This document shows positions 8,301 through 16,975 of a stretch of 64,000 nt of DNA, one piece after another. The translations under genes were made by a program, and so were the position numbers. Origin of the DNA: Streptomyces xanthochromogenes (GTDB lineage Bacteria > Actinomycetota > Actinomycetes > Streptomycetales > Streptomycetaceae); assembly GCF_014650455.1 (NCBI RefSeq), contig NZ_BMUZ01000014.1, forward strand, positions 62,001 to 126,000, given 5' to 3'. The notes under the pieces were generated by a model. It worked only from the letters and a program-made list of their open reading frames with translations, was not told the DNA's origin and ran no database searches. Position 1 is the first letter of the stretch; each line of letters begins with the position of its first letter.

Positions 8301-8633
8301 CGTCGGTTCCGGGATCCTTCCCTCCCCCCGAGGGCGCGGGGGAGCGCCGGTCGGCGCCCCACCAGCCGGGACCCTAGCGTCATCCACGGGGGTGGCGGAA
8401 TGGCGTTGGGTGGTTCATCACGTCCGACCGGATGGCATATGCCACATGCCTTATTTGTCCGGGCCTCAGGAAGTTGCGCCGTGCCCCTGCCGACGGGTCG
8501 GCGTGCCCCGGGTCCCGGTGCCCGGGTGTCCGTGCCGGATATCCGTGCCCGGATGTCCGGGTCGGCCGCGGGGCGTGCCCGTGCCCCCCTCGCCGCGCCG
8601 CCGCTGCCCGGCCGTACCGTCCTCGGTGTGCCG
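8301..8633. other. Intergenic, G+C-rich with short imperfect repeats
   Basis: Gene-free except for a possible longer start of the phosphatase. Around 8505-8575 imperfect copies of GTGCCCGGGTGTCC-like units are strung together. No promoter or RNA was recognised. Confidence 0.3.
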
Positions 8634-9704
8634 CTACTTGTCCGGCCGCACGACGCCGAGTATCGGCATGGACCCCGCCCCGGTGATCGTCACGGTCCGG
8701 CCCGGGCGGGGGGAGTGCACGATCGCGCCGTCGCCGATGTACATCCCGACGTGGGTGGCGTCGGCGAAGTAAATGACGAGGTCACCCGGGCGCATGTCCT
8801 TGATCGCGACGTGCGGCAGCTGGGCCCACTGCTCCTGCGATGTGCGCGGGATGGGGTGACCGGCCGCGAGCCAGGCCTGTGAGGTGAGCCCCGAGCAGTC
8901 GAAGGTGTCGGGACCCGCCGCGCCCCAGATGTACTTCTTGCCGATCTGGTCCGTGGCGAACTTCACGGCCTTCTTGCCCTGCTCGCTCGCGCTGCTGTTG
9001 ATGTCCTTCAGGACGCCCGTGCTCAGCCAGGCCGTCTGCGAGTCGAACTCCTTCTTGCGCTCCAACTCGGCCAGGCGCTCGCGCTCCTGCTCCTTGAGCT
9101 GGGACTGGAGCTTCTCCGCCGCCGCGATCTTCTCCGTTATGTCCTTCTTCGCGGCTTCCTTCTTGACCCGGTTGGCCTCCAGGTTCTTCCACTGGGCGGT
9201 GGCGTCCGCGCTGTAGGCCGCCAAGTCGGCCTGGGTCCTGTCCAGTTCAGCGAGCAGACCCTGGGCCGCCTGCTGGCCCTGCCGCAGGGAGTCGGCACCG
9301 TCCAGGAAGGCCTCGGGGTCGCCGCTGAGCATCATCTGCGCGCCGGGCGGCAGGCCGCCGTTGCGGTACTGCATCCGCGCGGTGGCGCCGGCCTGGTCCT
9401 TCAGGCGCTTGATCTTCTCCTGGCCCTTCACGATCTCCTGGGCCAACTGCACGATCTGCGCGGACTGTTGCTTGGTCTTCTCCTCGGCGAGGTTGTACGC
9501 GTCGGTGGCCACGGCCGCCTGGCGGTACAGGCCGTCGATCTCCTTGCTCACCTCGTCGAGCGTCTTGGGCGCGCCCTGCGTCGTGGTCGACGGCGTCGGT
9601 GCCGGGTCGGCGAACGCCGTGCCCGGCGCGGCCAAAGCGGTCAGGGCGCACACCAAGGCGATCGCGGTCGCCAGACGGCGCTTCTTCGGCACCTTGTTCG
9701 GCAC
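8634..9704 (-). CDS. Secreted NlpC/P60 peptidoglycan hydrolase
   Basis: Exported cell-wall hydrolase of 356 residues. A signal peptide (RRLATAIALVCALTALAAPG, cut near TAFA) is followed by a long coiled coil, about residues 45-215, and a C-terminal NlpC/P60 domain (C40 peptidase) from about 235. The catalytic Cys is in FDCSGLT and the His residues in THVGMYIGDG and IVHSPRPG; the triad looks complete. The family cuts between D-Glu and the diamino acid of the stem peptide. The overall build resembles the RipA-type D,L-endopeptidases needed for growth and septation. It is a single gene with GGGGGAG before the start codon (GTG at 9704). Confidence 0.9.
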   Translation of the reverse strand: MPNKVPKKRRLATAIALVCALTALAAPGTAFADPAPTPSTTTQGAPKTLDEVSKEIDGLYRQAAVATDAYNLAEEKTKQQSAQIVQLAQEIVKGQEKIKRLKDQAGATARMQYRNGGLPPGAQMMLSGDPEAFLDGADSLRQGQQAAQGLLAELDRTQADLAAYSADATAQWKNLEANRVKKEAAKKDITEKIAAAEKLQSQLKEQERERLAELERKKEFDSQTAWLSTGVLKDINSSASEQGKKAVKFATDQIGKKYIWGAAGPDTFDCSGLTSQAWLAAGHPIPRTSQEQWAQLPHVAIKDMRPGDLVIYFADATHVGMYIGDGAIVHSPRPGRTVTITGAGSMPILGVVRPDK

Positions 9705-9761
9705 TGAGAACTCCCCCTCCAGTCAACTCCGGCCCCACACCGGAACACCGGGCACCCGCAT

Positions 9762-9785
9762 GTGATTTACCGTCAGTAACATCAC
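9762..9785. promoter_or_regulatory. Imperfect palindrome upstream of the NlpC/P60 gene
   Basis: GTGATTTAC and GTAACATCAC form an inverted repeat (one extra base in one arm) 58 bases before the hydrolase start. The core TTACCGTCAGTAA looks like an operator for a dimeric regulator. The regulator is unknown. Confidence 0.4.
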
Positions 9786-9983
9786 ACCGATGCCCGCGAT
9801 GCTGCCACGCCCCCGGTCAAAACGACAGGGGCGCAGAGGCACCGGACGAGGCTCGTCCCCTTGCGCGCACCGCCGCCCGGCTCCCTTCCGTCTGACGAAC
9901 CCCGGGCTCCACGCGTTCCGCGGGCCACGGGAGTTCACTCGTAAGACGACAGCGACAGCCGGCCGCTTCGCGCCGCGCGGGCC

Positions 9984-10781
9984 TCAACGGGGCGCCAGCG
10001 CCGACCAGTCGACCGTCACCTCGCCCTGTCGCCAGCGCCGGGGGCCGTCCACGACCGGCCAGTCGCCCGCCAGGCCTCGTACGGAGGCGATCCAGCGCTG
10101 GCGCGCGCCGAGCGAGGCGTACGGGGCCGCCGCCGCCCACGCCCGGTCGAAGTCGCGCAGGAAGGCGTGCACCGGCTCACCCGGCACATTGCGGTGGATC
10201 AGCGCCTTGGGTAGCCGCTCGGCCAGGTCGGAGGGGCGCTCCAGGGAGCCGAGCCGGGTCGCGAAGGTCACCGTGCGGGGGCCCGAGGGGCCGAGCGCGA
10301 TCCACACGTGGCGGCGCCCGATCTCGTCGCAGGTGCCCTCGACGAGCAGTCCGCCGGGTGCGAGCCGCGCGCACAGGCGGGCCCAGACCGCGGCGACCTC
10401 GGCCTCGTCGTACTGACGCAGCACGTTCGCCGCGCGGATCAGCAGCGGCGGCTCGGGCAGCGGGACCTCGAAGCCGCCGTGCCGGAAGGCGAGGCCCTCG
10501 CGCTCGTACGGCTTGGCGGCGGCGACCCGGGCGGGCTCGATCTCGATGCCCACCACCGAGACGGCGGGGGCCGCGGTACGCAGGCGCTGGAGCAGTTCCA
10601 CCGCGGTCCAGGGGGCGGCCCCGTACCCGAGGTCGACGGCGACCGGGGCCGTCGCGCGGCGCAGCGCCGCCCCGTGCGCGTCCGCGATCCAGCGGTCCAT
10701 GCGGCGCAGCCGGTTCGGGTTGGTGGTGCCGCGGGTGACGGTGCCGACGGGGCGTTTCGCGGGCGGGGCGGGTGGAGCCAT
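9984..10781 (-). CDS. Class I SAM-dependent methyltransferase, substrate unknown
   Basis: Protein of 265 residues with a Rossmann-type SAM-binding fold. Motif I is VDLGYGAAPWTAVEL, and SVVGIEIEPARV carries the acidic residue that binds the SAM ribose. The later part (RLCARLAPGGLLVEGTCDE) is the usual strand and turn after motif III. The ATG at 10781 is chosen because the frame upstream is unlike protein. It is divergent from mshA with 205 bases between the starts, an arrangement I associate with Streptomyces mshA loci. No specific substrate can be named. Confidence 0.75.
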   Translation of the reverse strand: MAPPAPPAKRPVGTVTRGTTNPNRLRRMDRWIADAHGAALRRATAPVAVDLGYGAAPWTAVELLQRLRTAAPAVSVVGIEIEPARVAAAKPYEREGLAFRHGGFEVPLPEPPLLIRAANVLRQYDEAEVAAVWARLCARLAPGGLLVEGTCDEIGRRHVWIALGPSGPRTVTFATRLGSLERPSDLAERLPKALIHRNVPGEPVHAFLRDFDRAWAAAAPYASLGARQRWIASVRGLAGDWPVVDGPRRWRQGEVTVDWSALAPR

Positions 10782-10986
10782 GGGACGAGGGTAGGCGGCG
10801 CAAGCCGGTGACCGGCCGGTTCGGGCGGCGCAAGCGGCGCCCCGGCGGGTCCGGCAACATTTTGGCAAAGTGGAAATGAAAGGGCGGGTTCCGGTGTTCG
10901 GGGCTTTGGAAGGGCGTCCCCCGTGCCCGTCCCGCATGCCCGATCCGCGTCCCAAGGCAGTGCCCCGAGCCGAGGAGGCCCTCGAC

Positions 10987-12327
10987 GTGAGCCAGTACGT
11001 GTCCCGGTTCGCCGGCACCCTGGCGGGGCCGCCCAGGCTCCGGCTGCCCGGCGGTCACCGCAAGCCCCGGCGGGTCGCCATGCTCAGCGTCCACACCTCC
11101 CCGCTGCACCAGCCGGGCACGGGCGACGCCGGTGGCATGAACGTGTACATCGTGGAGCTCGCCAAGCGCCTGGCCGCGATCAACATCGAGGTCGAGATCT
11201 TCACCCGGGCCACCACGGGCGGGCTCGCTCCCGCCGTGGAGATGTCGCCCGGGGTGCTCGTGCGGCACATCGACGCGGGGCCCTACGAGGGACTGGCCAA
11301 GGAGGAGCTGCCCGCACAGCTCTGTGCGTTCACGCACGGAGTGATGCAGGCCTGGGCGCGCCACCGGCCCGGCTACTACGACCTGGTCCACTCCCACTAC
11401 TGGCTCTCCGGGCACGTGGGCTGGCTCGCGGCCCAGCGCTGGGGCGTGCCCCTGGTGCACGCCATGCACACCATGGCCAAGGTCAAGAACGCGGCGCTCG
11501 CCGAGGGCGACACCCCCGAGCCGGCCGCGCGGGTCATCGGCGAGACGCAGATCGTGAACGCGGCGGACCGTCTGATCGCCAACACCGCCGAGGAGGCCGA
11601 CGAACTCGTCCGCTTCTACGACGCCGAGCCCGGCAAGGTCGCCGTCGTCCACCCCGGGGTGAACCTCGACCGCTTCCGCCCGGCGGACGGCCGCACCGCC
11701 GCGCGCGACCGGCTCGGGCTGCCGCGGGACGCCTTCGTTCCGCTCTTCGCGGGCCGCATACAGCCCCTGAAGGCGCCGGACATCCTGCTGCGCGCGGCTG
11801 CCGAGCTCCTGGACCGGGACCCCTCGCTGCGCTCGCGGATGATCGTGCCGATCGTGGGCGGGCCGTCCGGGAGCGGCCTGGCCAAGCCGGAGGGCCTGCA
11901 GAAGCTGGCGGCCAAGCTCGGCGTCGGTGACGTCGTACGGTTCAGGCCGCCGGTCGGCCAGGACCGGCTCGCGGACTGGTTCCGGGCGGCGTCCGTCCTG
12001 GTCATGCCGTCGTACAGCGAATCGTTCGGCCTGGTCGCCATCGAGGCGCAGGCCGCCGGGACACCGGTGGTCGCGGCGTCGGTCGGCGGGCTTCCGGTGG
12101 CGGTACGGGACGGCTCGACGGGCTTCCTCGTCCAGGGCCACGACCCCAAGGACTACGCGACCGCCCTGTACCGCTTCGTCGAGGAACCGGCGCTGGTGGA
12201 GCGCATGGGCGGCGCGGCCGCCCGGCACGCGCAGTCCTTCGGCTGGGGGACGGCGGCGGCGGCCACGGCGGACGTGTACACGGCGGCGATGCACGAGCAC
12301 CGGCGGCGGGTCCGCGCGCACGGCTGA
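10987..12327 (+). CDS. mshA: D-inositol-3-phosphate glycosyltransferase, mycothiol synthesis
   Basis: MshA moves GlcNAc from UDP-GlcNAc to 1L-myo-inositol-1-phosphate, the first step of mycothiol synthesis in the cytoplasm. The 446-residue protein is a GT-B (GT4) enzyme: the N-terminal half starts with VAMLSVHTSPLHQPG and GDAGGMNVYIVELA, and the C-terminal half has FAGRIQPLKAPDIL and the nucleotide-sugar motif SESFGLVAIEAQAAG with the paired Glu residues. The start is a GTG (VSQYVSRFAG) nine bases after GAGGAGG; the frame is open upstream to 10870 but that part is unlike the family. The other mycothiol genes are not in the window. The YbjN gene follows 56 bases later. Confidence 0.93.
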   Translation: MSQYVSRFAGTLAGPPRLRLPGGHRKPRRVAMLSVHTSPLHQPGTGDAGGMNVYIVELAKRLAAINIEVEIFTRATTGGLAPAVEMSPGVLVRHIDAGPYEGLAKEELPAQLCAFTHGVMQAWARHRPGYYDLVHSHYWLSGHVGWLAAQRWGVPLVHAMHTMAKVKNAALAEGDTPEPAARVIGETQIVNAADRLIANTAEEADELVRFYDAEPGKVAVVHPGVNLDRFRPADGRTAARDRLGLPRDAFVPLFAGRIQPLKAPDILLRAAAELLDRDPSLRSRMIVPIVGGPSGSGLAKPEGLQKLAAKLGVGDVVRFRPPVGQDRLADWFRAASVLVMPSYSESFGLVAIEAQAAGTPVVAASVGGLPVAVRDGSTGFLVQGHDPKDYATALYRFVEEPALVERMGGAAARHAQSFGWGTAAAATADVYTAAMHEHRRRVRAHG

Positions 12328-12383
12328 GCTGCCCCGGTCCGGGCCGGGCCCGGGGCCCGGGGGGCTTCGCGTAGGCTCGCGGC

Positions 12384-12872
12384 ATGGCTGACGTGCGGCA
12401 GGTCATCGAAGCGGCGCTCAAGGACGCGGAGCTCTCGTGGGAGTCTCCGGAACCGGGCGCGTACGTGGTCACGCTGCCCGGCACGCGCAAGCTCTCCACG
12501 ACCTGCTCGCTGCGGGTCGGGCGGCACTCCCTCTCCGTGAACGCGTTCGTGGTGCGCCACCCCGACGAGAACGAGCCGGCCGTGCATCGCTGGCTCCTGG
12601 AGCGCAACCTCCGTCTGTACGGGGTGAGTTACGCGGTCGACCGCCTCGGGGACGTCTACCTGGCGGGGAAGGTCCCGCTCTCCTCGGTGACGCCGGAGGA
12701 ACTCGACCGGCTGCTCGGGGTCGTCCTGGAGGAGGCGGACGGTTCCTTCAACACCCTGCTCGAAATGGGGTTCGCGTCCGCCATCCGGCGGGAGTACGCG
12801 TGGCGGGTCTCGCGGGGCGAGTCCACGCGGAACCTCGCGGCGTTCGGGCGGGTCACGGGGGAGGCGGGGTAG
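12384..12872 (+). CDS. YbjN-domain protein
   Basis: Cytoplasmic protein of 162 residues that fits the YbjN family, whose fold resembles type III secretion chaperones. Family-like stretches are LPGTRKLSTTCSLRVGRHSL, HRWLLERNLRLYGVSYAVD and GDVYLAGKVPL. In actinobacteria YbjN genes often lie next to mshA, as here. Function is unknown. It converges on the MFS transporter gene with about ten bases between the stops. Confidence 0.8.
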   Translation: MADVRQVIEAALKDAELSWESPEPGAYVVTLPGTRKLSTTCSLRVGRHSLSVNAFVVRHPDENEPAVHRWLLERNLRLYGVSYAVDRLGDVYLAGKVPLSSVTPEELDRLLGVVLEEADGSFNTLLEMGFASAIRREYAWRVSRGESTRNLAAFGRVTGEAG

Positions 12873-12882
12873 AGCAGGGGTT

Positions 12883-14193
12883 CTACACCCCCGAGTCCGC
12901 CCGCGCCTCGACGTCCGCCGCCACCGGGGACGGCACCCCCGCAGGCGACGGAACCCCGGCCGGGGACGGCACCGCCACGGTGGCCGGGCCCTCCGCCGGC
13001 AGGCCTCGCATCAGCCCCCAGTACCCCGCCGCCGCCACCATGCCCAGGACCGCGCACGTCCCCCACAGCCAGCCCGCCCCGAAGTGGTCGATGACGTAAC
13101 CCGACAGGAGCGGGGCGACCAGCGCTGCCACGGACCAGGACATCGTGTAGACGCCCTGGTAGCGGCCTCGGCCGTGGGTGGGCGAGAGGCGGACCACCAG
13201 GCCCGTCTGGGTGGGGGCGTTGACGATCTCGGCCAGGGTCCAGACGCAGATCGTCAGGGCGTACACCGCGACCGAACCGGCGAACGCCGTCAGGCCGAAG
13301 CCGTAGCCCGCGAGCAGCGCCGAGGCGACCAGCAGGCGGCGCGGGTCGCGGTGCTGGATGTAGCGGGTGACGGGAATCTGGACCGCCACGATCAGGATGC
13401 CGTTGACCGCGATCGCCAGGCCGAAGTCCGCGCTCGAAAAACCGTCGGTGCCCATCGCGACGGGAAGCCCCACGTAACCCTGTTGGAAAATAAGGGAGAT
13501 GAGGAACGACAGGCCCACCACGCCCATGAAGCGGCCGTCCCGCAGCACCGTACCGATGCCGACCTGAGGCTCCGTCACCTTCTCCTCGGCCGTGCGCTGC
13601 GGGCGCGACTCCGGCAGCTTCAGGAACACCACGATCGCGCAGACCAGGGTCAGCGTCGCCTCGCCGAGGAAGCCGGCCAGGTAGCTGTACTGCGCGATGA
13701 ACCCCGCCGCCGCCGACGACACGGCGAACCCCAGGTTGATCGCCCAGTAGTTGAGGGAGAACGCCCGTACCCGGTCCTCGGGCCGCACGATGTCCGCCAT
13801 CATCGCCTGCACCGCGGGCCGCGACGCGTTGCTCGCCATGCCGACAAGGAAGGCCACGCCCGCGATCGCCACCGGGTCCGTCATGAAGCCGAGCAGCGCG
13901 ACGGAGAAGGCCGTCGCCGTCTGGGCGATGACGAGGGTGGGCCGACGCCCGAGGCGGTCGGTCATCACGCCGCCGCCGATCGAGGAGACGACCCCGCCGA
14001 GTCCGTGCAGGGAGGCCACAAGTCCCGCGTACGAGGCCGAATAGCCCCGGTCCAGGGTGAGGTAGAGCGCCATGAAGGTGGCGACGAAGGCCCCGAGCCG
14101 GTTGATCAGGGTGCTGGTCCACAGCCACCAGAACTCCCGGGGCAGCCCCGAGACGGTTTCTCGTGCGGCGAGTCTGAGACTGGCGACGGACAT
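12883..14193 (-). CDS. MFS transporter
   Basis: Major facilitator protein of 436 residues with about twelve membrane segments. The motif A loop between segments 2 and 3 is GGGVMTDRLGRRPTLV. Further hydrophobic blocks such as VGLSFLISLIFQQGYVGLP and ALLAGYGFGLTAFAGSVAVY follow, and the C-terminus is a short Pro/Ala tail with a thrice-repeated SPAG(V/T) unit. The ATG at 14193 follows GGGGGAG; the longer frame to 14292 lacks a ribosome site. The family includes drug efflux pumps and sugar exporters; the substrate cannot be read here. Confidence 0.85.
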   Translation of the reverse strand: MSVASLRLAARETVSGLPREFWWLWTSTLINRLGAFVATFMALYLTLDRGYSASYAGLVASLHGLGGVVSSIGGGVMTDRLGRRPTLVIAQTATAFSVALLGFMTDPVAIAGVAFLVGMASNASRPAVQAMMADIVRPEDRVRAFSLNYWAINLGFAVSSAAAGFIAQYSYLAGFLGEATLTLVCAIVVFLKLPESRPQRTAEEKVTEPQVGIGTVLRDGRFMGVVGLSFLISLIFQQGYVGLPVAMGTDGFSSADFGLAIAVNGILIVAVQIPVTRYIQHRDPRRLLVASALLAGYGFGLTAFAGSVAVYALTICVWTLAEIVNAPTQTGLVVRLSPTHGRGRYQGVYTMSWSVAALVAPLLSGYVIDHFGAGWLWGTCAVLGMVAAAGYWGLMRGLPAEGPATVAVPSPAGVPSPAGVPSPVAADVEARADSGV

Positions 14194-14411
14194 GTGGCTC
14201 CCCCGGAACTGTGGCAAGGCTGTGAGCGGCGGCACGGCGGGCGGCACCGCCACAAGGGGCACCGCTGTAAGTGCTGCAACCGATGTCCGCACGTTACAAG
14301 TGGCCCGGTTCCGGGGGCCAGTGAATTGACGGCGTCCGTCAATCGAGACGCCCCCGGGACCTTGGTCCCTGCGCGCGCGAGGGCCCCGGAACGTCGATTA
14401 GGCTCGGACGC

Positions 14412-15170
14412 ATGGCCGACGCACCGTACAAGCTGATCCTGCTCCGCCACGGCGAGAGCGAGTGGAACGAGAAGAACCTGTTCACCGGGTGGGTGGACGT
14501 CAACCTCACGCCGAAGGGCGAGAAGGAGGCGGCGCGCGGCGGTGAGCTGCTCAAGGACGCCGGCCTGCTCCCCGACGTGCTGCACACCTCCCTCCAGAAG
14601 CGCGCCATCCGCACCGCCCAGCTCGCGCTGGAGTCCGCGGACCGCCACTGGATTCCGGTGCACCGCAGCTGGCGTCTGAACGAGCGCCACTACGGCGCGC
14701 TCCAGGGCAAGGACAAGGCGCAGACGCTCGCCGAGTTCGGCGAGGAGCAGTTCATGCTGTGGCGCCGCTCGTACGACACCCCGCCGCCGGCCCTTGAGGA
14801 CGGCACGGAGTTCTCGCAGAGCGACGACGCCCGTTACGCGACGATCCCGCCGGAGCTGCGCCCGCAGACCGAGTGCCTCAAGGACGTCGTCACGCGCATG
14901 CTGCCGTACTGGTACGACGGCATCGTCCCGGACCTGCTCGACGGCAAGACCGTCCTGGTCGCCGCGCACGGCAACTCGCTGCGCGCGCTGGTCAAGCACC
15001 TCGACGGCATCTCCGACGCCGACATCGCGGGCCTGAACATCCCGACCGGCATCCCGCTCGTGTACGAGCTCGACGCCGACTTCAAGCCGGTCAAGCCGGG
15101 CGGCACCTACCTGGACCCGGACGCGGCCGCCGCCGCGATCGAGGCCGTCAAGAACCAGGGCAAGAAGTAA
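14412..15170 (+). CDS. gpmA: 2,3-bisphosphoglycerate-dependent phosphoglycerate mutase
   Basis: Interconverts 3- and 2-phosphoglycerate in glycolysis and gluconeogenesis. The 252 residues match the usual length. LLRHGESEWNEKNLFTGW carries the catalytic His that becomes phosphorylated, RHYGALQGKDK binds substrate, and VAAHGNSLRALVKHLDG holds the second His. The gene is preceded by its own short leader and followed at once by a strong terminator, so it is likely monocistronic. Confidence 0.95.
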   Translation: MADAPYKLILLRHGESEWNEKNLFTGWVDVNLTPKGEKEAARGGELLKDAGLLPDVLHTSLQKRAIRTAQLALESADRHWIPVHRSWRLNERHYGALQGKDKAQTLAEFGEEQFMLWRRSYDTPPPALEDGTEFSQSDDARYATIPPELRPQTECLKDVVTRMLPYWYDGIVPDLLDGKTVLVAAHGNSLRALVKHLDGISDADIAGLNIPTGIPLVYELDADFKPVKPGGTYLDPDAAAAAIEAVKNQGKK

Positions 15171-15184
15171 CACCACACGGACTC

Positions 15185-15221
15185 AAGCCCCCCATCTGCA
15201 TGTTTTGCACGTGGGGGGCTT
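15185..15221 (+). terminator. Intrinsic terminator after gpmA
   Basis: AAGCCCCCCA and TGGGGGGCTT form a perfect ten-base stem with a 17-base loop, starting 15 bases after the gpmA stop. Confidence 0.8.
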
Positions 15222-15429
15222 GCCTATATCTGTGGGCCGTCTAGGGGCCGCGAACTGCGTACGGGGCGGTACGGCGACCCGTATGGCTGTACCCCTTTGA
15301 GTGTCAGACGTAACGGTATGCTTGTCGCGCTTCACCTGATCCTCCCTTGAACTCCGTGCTTGGCCACGCGAGTTCAGAGGCTCCGGCTCGAATTGGCGGG
15401 CCGGTTGGAGGAGAAGGGAGGTGGTAGGG

Positions 15430-15552
15430 ATGCGTATCGAAAAGAGCAAGCTCCGCAGGCCATGGACCGGCGCCGAGAGGTGGCAGGTCTGGCTCGCGGG
15501 GGCGGGTCTAGTCGTAACAGTCGCTACCAGCGTGATGCAGTTCGCTCGATGA
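15430..15552 (+). CDS. 40-residue membrane peptide, unknown
   Basis: A short gene with an unusually strong ribosome site (GGGAGGTGG six bases before ATG). The 40-residue product has a basic, Trp-containing first half (MRIEKSKLRRPWTGAERWQV) and one hydrophobic segment (WLAGAGLVVTVATSVM), so it should sit in the membrane with the N-terminus inside. A terminator hairpin follows 48 bases after the stop. The clean ribosome site, hydrophobic segment and terminator argue for a real gene. No family is recognised. Confidence 0.6.
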   Translation: MRIEKSKLRRPWTGAERWQVWLAGAGLVVTVATSVMQFAR

Positions 15553-15599
15553 GCGGGTCACGCGCGAGAACGGTCGGAACCGGTAGCTGCGTATGCAGC

Positions 15600-15630
15600 G
15601 AGCCCGGTCTCTGGGAACGCGACCGGGCTC
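15600..15630 (+). terminator. Terminator after the 40-residue peptide gene
   Basis: GAGCCCGGTC and GACCGGGCTC form a perfect ten-base stem around an 11-base loop. Confidence 0.75.
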
Positions 15631-15708
15631 GTTGACTGCGGGAGGGGCCTGGATCTGGATTGCAGCCAGAACCGGGCCCTTCTTGCTGCCAGAACCTTCG
15701 AGCTACTG

Positions 15709-15760
15709 CTAGAAGATTCTGGCTTCTTCTAGAATCTTCTAGCTTCTTCCAGAAGATTCC
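15709..15760. repeat. Alternating 10-mer repeat, 20-base period
   Basis: AGAAGATTCT (15711), its exact inverse AGAATCTTCT (15731) and AGAAGATTCC (15751) are spaced by ten-base units GGCTTCTTCT and AGCTTCTTCC. Any two neighbours can form a ten-base hairpin. The block is A+T-rich in a G+C-rich genome. Confidence 0.7.
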
Positions 15761-15889
15761 ACGAGTCCCAATCTCTCACGCGCGTACGCAGCTATCAACA
15801 TCGTGAACTTGTGAGTCGTAGACGCAATGGCTCACGAAACGGGACGTCAACCTCTCCCATCTGCGCCGATAGAGGCCGGAGTGGTTCAG

Positions 15890-16390
15890 TTCTGTAGACA
15901 GAACGTCTCTGTGTCGAGCGATGCGACAGCCTTTCGAGTCCTCTCCCGACTCGTTGGCATCAGATGGGGGGACACGCGCAGTGTCAGTCCTGGGCCGGAG
16001 TGCCCCAGGTACTCGGCCAGTGCCTTCACGTTCTCCCCTGTACTGGGATGACACCGGCGTCCGCCAGAGCGGGCTTCCACTGCTCCGTGTTGAAGTCGCT
16101 CCGTCAGATGCGGTTCCCCATCGGGGTGAGGAGCAGCAGCTTCTTGGTGATGACCGGTCCGCCCACGGTCTTCGACGGCAAGCTGATGTCCACAAGAGGG
16201 AAGAGCTTCAGTGGACACGAAGAGCCTCCACGACGGGTGTAGGCAACGGAACGTACCTGAGCTTGCCGCCCTCGGGCGGTGCGAACACGGGCTTGCTCCT
16301 GCTCGGCTTGAGCTGGTGGACGATGTGCACGGTGTCGGTGTCGAAGTCCAGCGCGTCCACTGCGAGCCTCATGATCTCGCCCCCTGGGAG
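15890..16390 (-). pseudogene. Dead tyrosine integrase (C-terminal part)
   Basis: Pieces in different frames of the minus strand line up as the catalytic half of a phage/plasmid tyrosine recombinase: DALDFDTDTVHIVHQLKPSR and GKLRYVPLPTPVVEAL, then frameshifted pieces, then VKALAEYLGHSGPGLTLRVS followed by HLMPTSRERTRKAV. The last piece normally contains a Tyr in the position where VSPHLMP has Ser-Pro, so the nucleophile also appears lost. Several frameshifts and stops are present. It marks an earlier integrated element; no attachment site was recognised nearby. Confidence 0.65.
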
Positions 16391-16540
16391 GTGGGGGCTC
16401 GTGTTCTACGTTCCGTGACGGCCGTCGCACCCTCGGGTCGCCGTCCTCCGGCTCCATGGATAGCCTCGAAAGGTGCATTTCGCCCGAAGTGGTGAACTGC
16501 GTCTCACCTGGGGGAGTCCGCCAAGACGGGAGTCCAGAAC

Positions 16541-16954
16541 GTGAATACCACCCTGCGCAGCCGCTGTGTCCGTACCCTTGCCGCCGGTGCGCTGTCCGCC
16601 GCCCTGCTGACCGCCGGCGCGGCCGGTACCTTCGCCTCGGCCGCCGCGAGCCCCAAGCCGAGCCCCTCCGCGTCCAAGATGGCCGGCTCGATCACCATCA
16701 AGGCGTCGTCGACGTCGGTGAAGGCCGGCGACAAGGTGACCTTCACGGGCCGCACCAAGGGCCTGCCCATAGGCACCAAGGTCGTGCTCCAGCACAAGAA
16801 GGGCAGCAAGTGGACGACCCTGCAGGCGAGCACGCTGGTCAAGCAGGGCAGCAGCTACTCCCTCGAGGCCAAGCTCAACGACAAGGGCAAGCAGGACCTG
16901 CGCATCAAGTACGACGAGGTCGTCTCGCCGACGGTCACCGTCACCGTGAAGTGA
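16541..16954 (+). CDS. Small secreted protein with Ig-like fold
   Basis: Exported protein of 137 residues. A signal peptide (LAAGALSAALLTAGAAGTFA) ends near ASAAAS, followed by a Ser/Pro/Lys linker and one beta-rich domain (TIKASSTSVKAGDKVTFTGR, KVVLQHKKGSKWTTL, DLRIKYDEVVSPTVTVTV) of the bacterial Ig-like or carboxypeptidase-regulatory type. The start is GTG. It has no obvious partner and converges on the HNH nuclease gene. Role unknown; surface or extracellular matrix binding is a guess from the fold. Confidence 0.7.
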   Translation: MNTTLRSRCVRTLAAGALSAALLTAGAAGTFASAAASPKPSPSASKMAGSITIKASSTSVKAGDKVTFTGRTKGLPIGTKVVLQHKKGSKWTTLQASTLVKQGSSYSLEAKLNDKGKQDLRIKYDEVVSPTVTVTVK

Positions 16955-16975
16955 CCCCGGGCCGAGAGCTGTCAG

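Noticed and set aside
9705..9983. c-di-AMP (ydaO) riboswitch before the NlpC/P60 gene
   Set aside because: Such switches precede many actinobacterial wall hydrolase genes, but the conserved blocks of the class are not seen here.
15709..15760. CRISPR-like array
   Set aside because: Units are ten bases, alternate in orientation and have no unique spacers; no cas gene is present.
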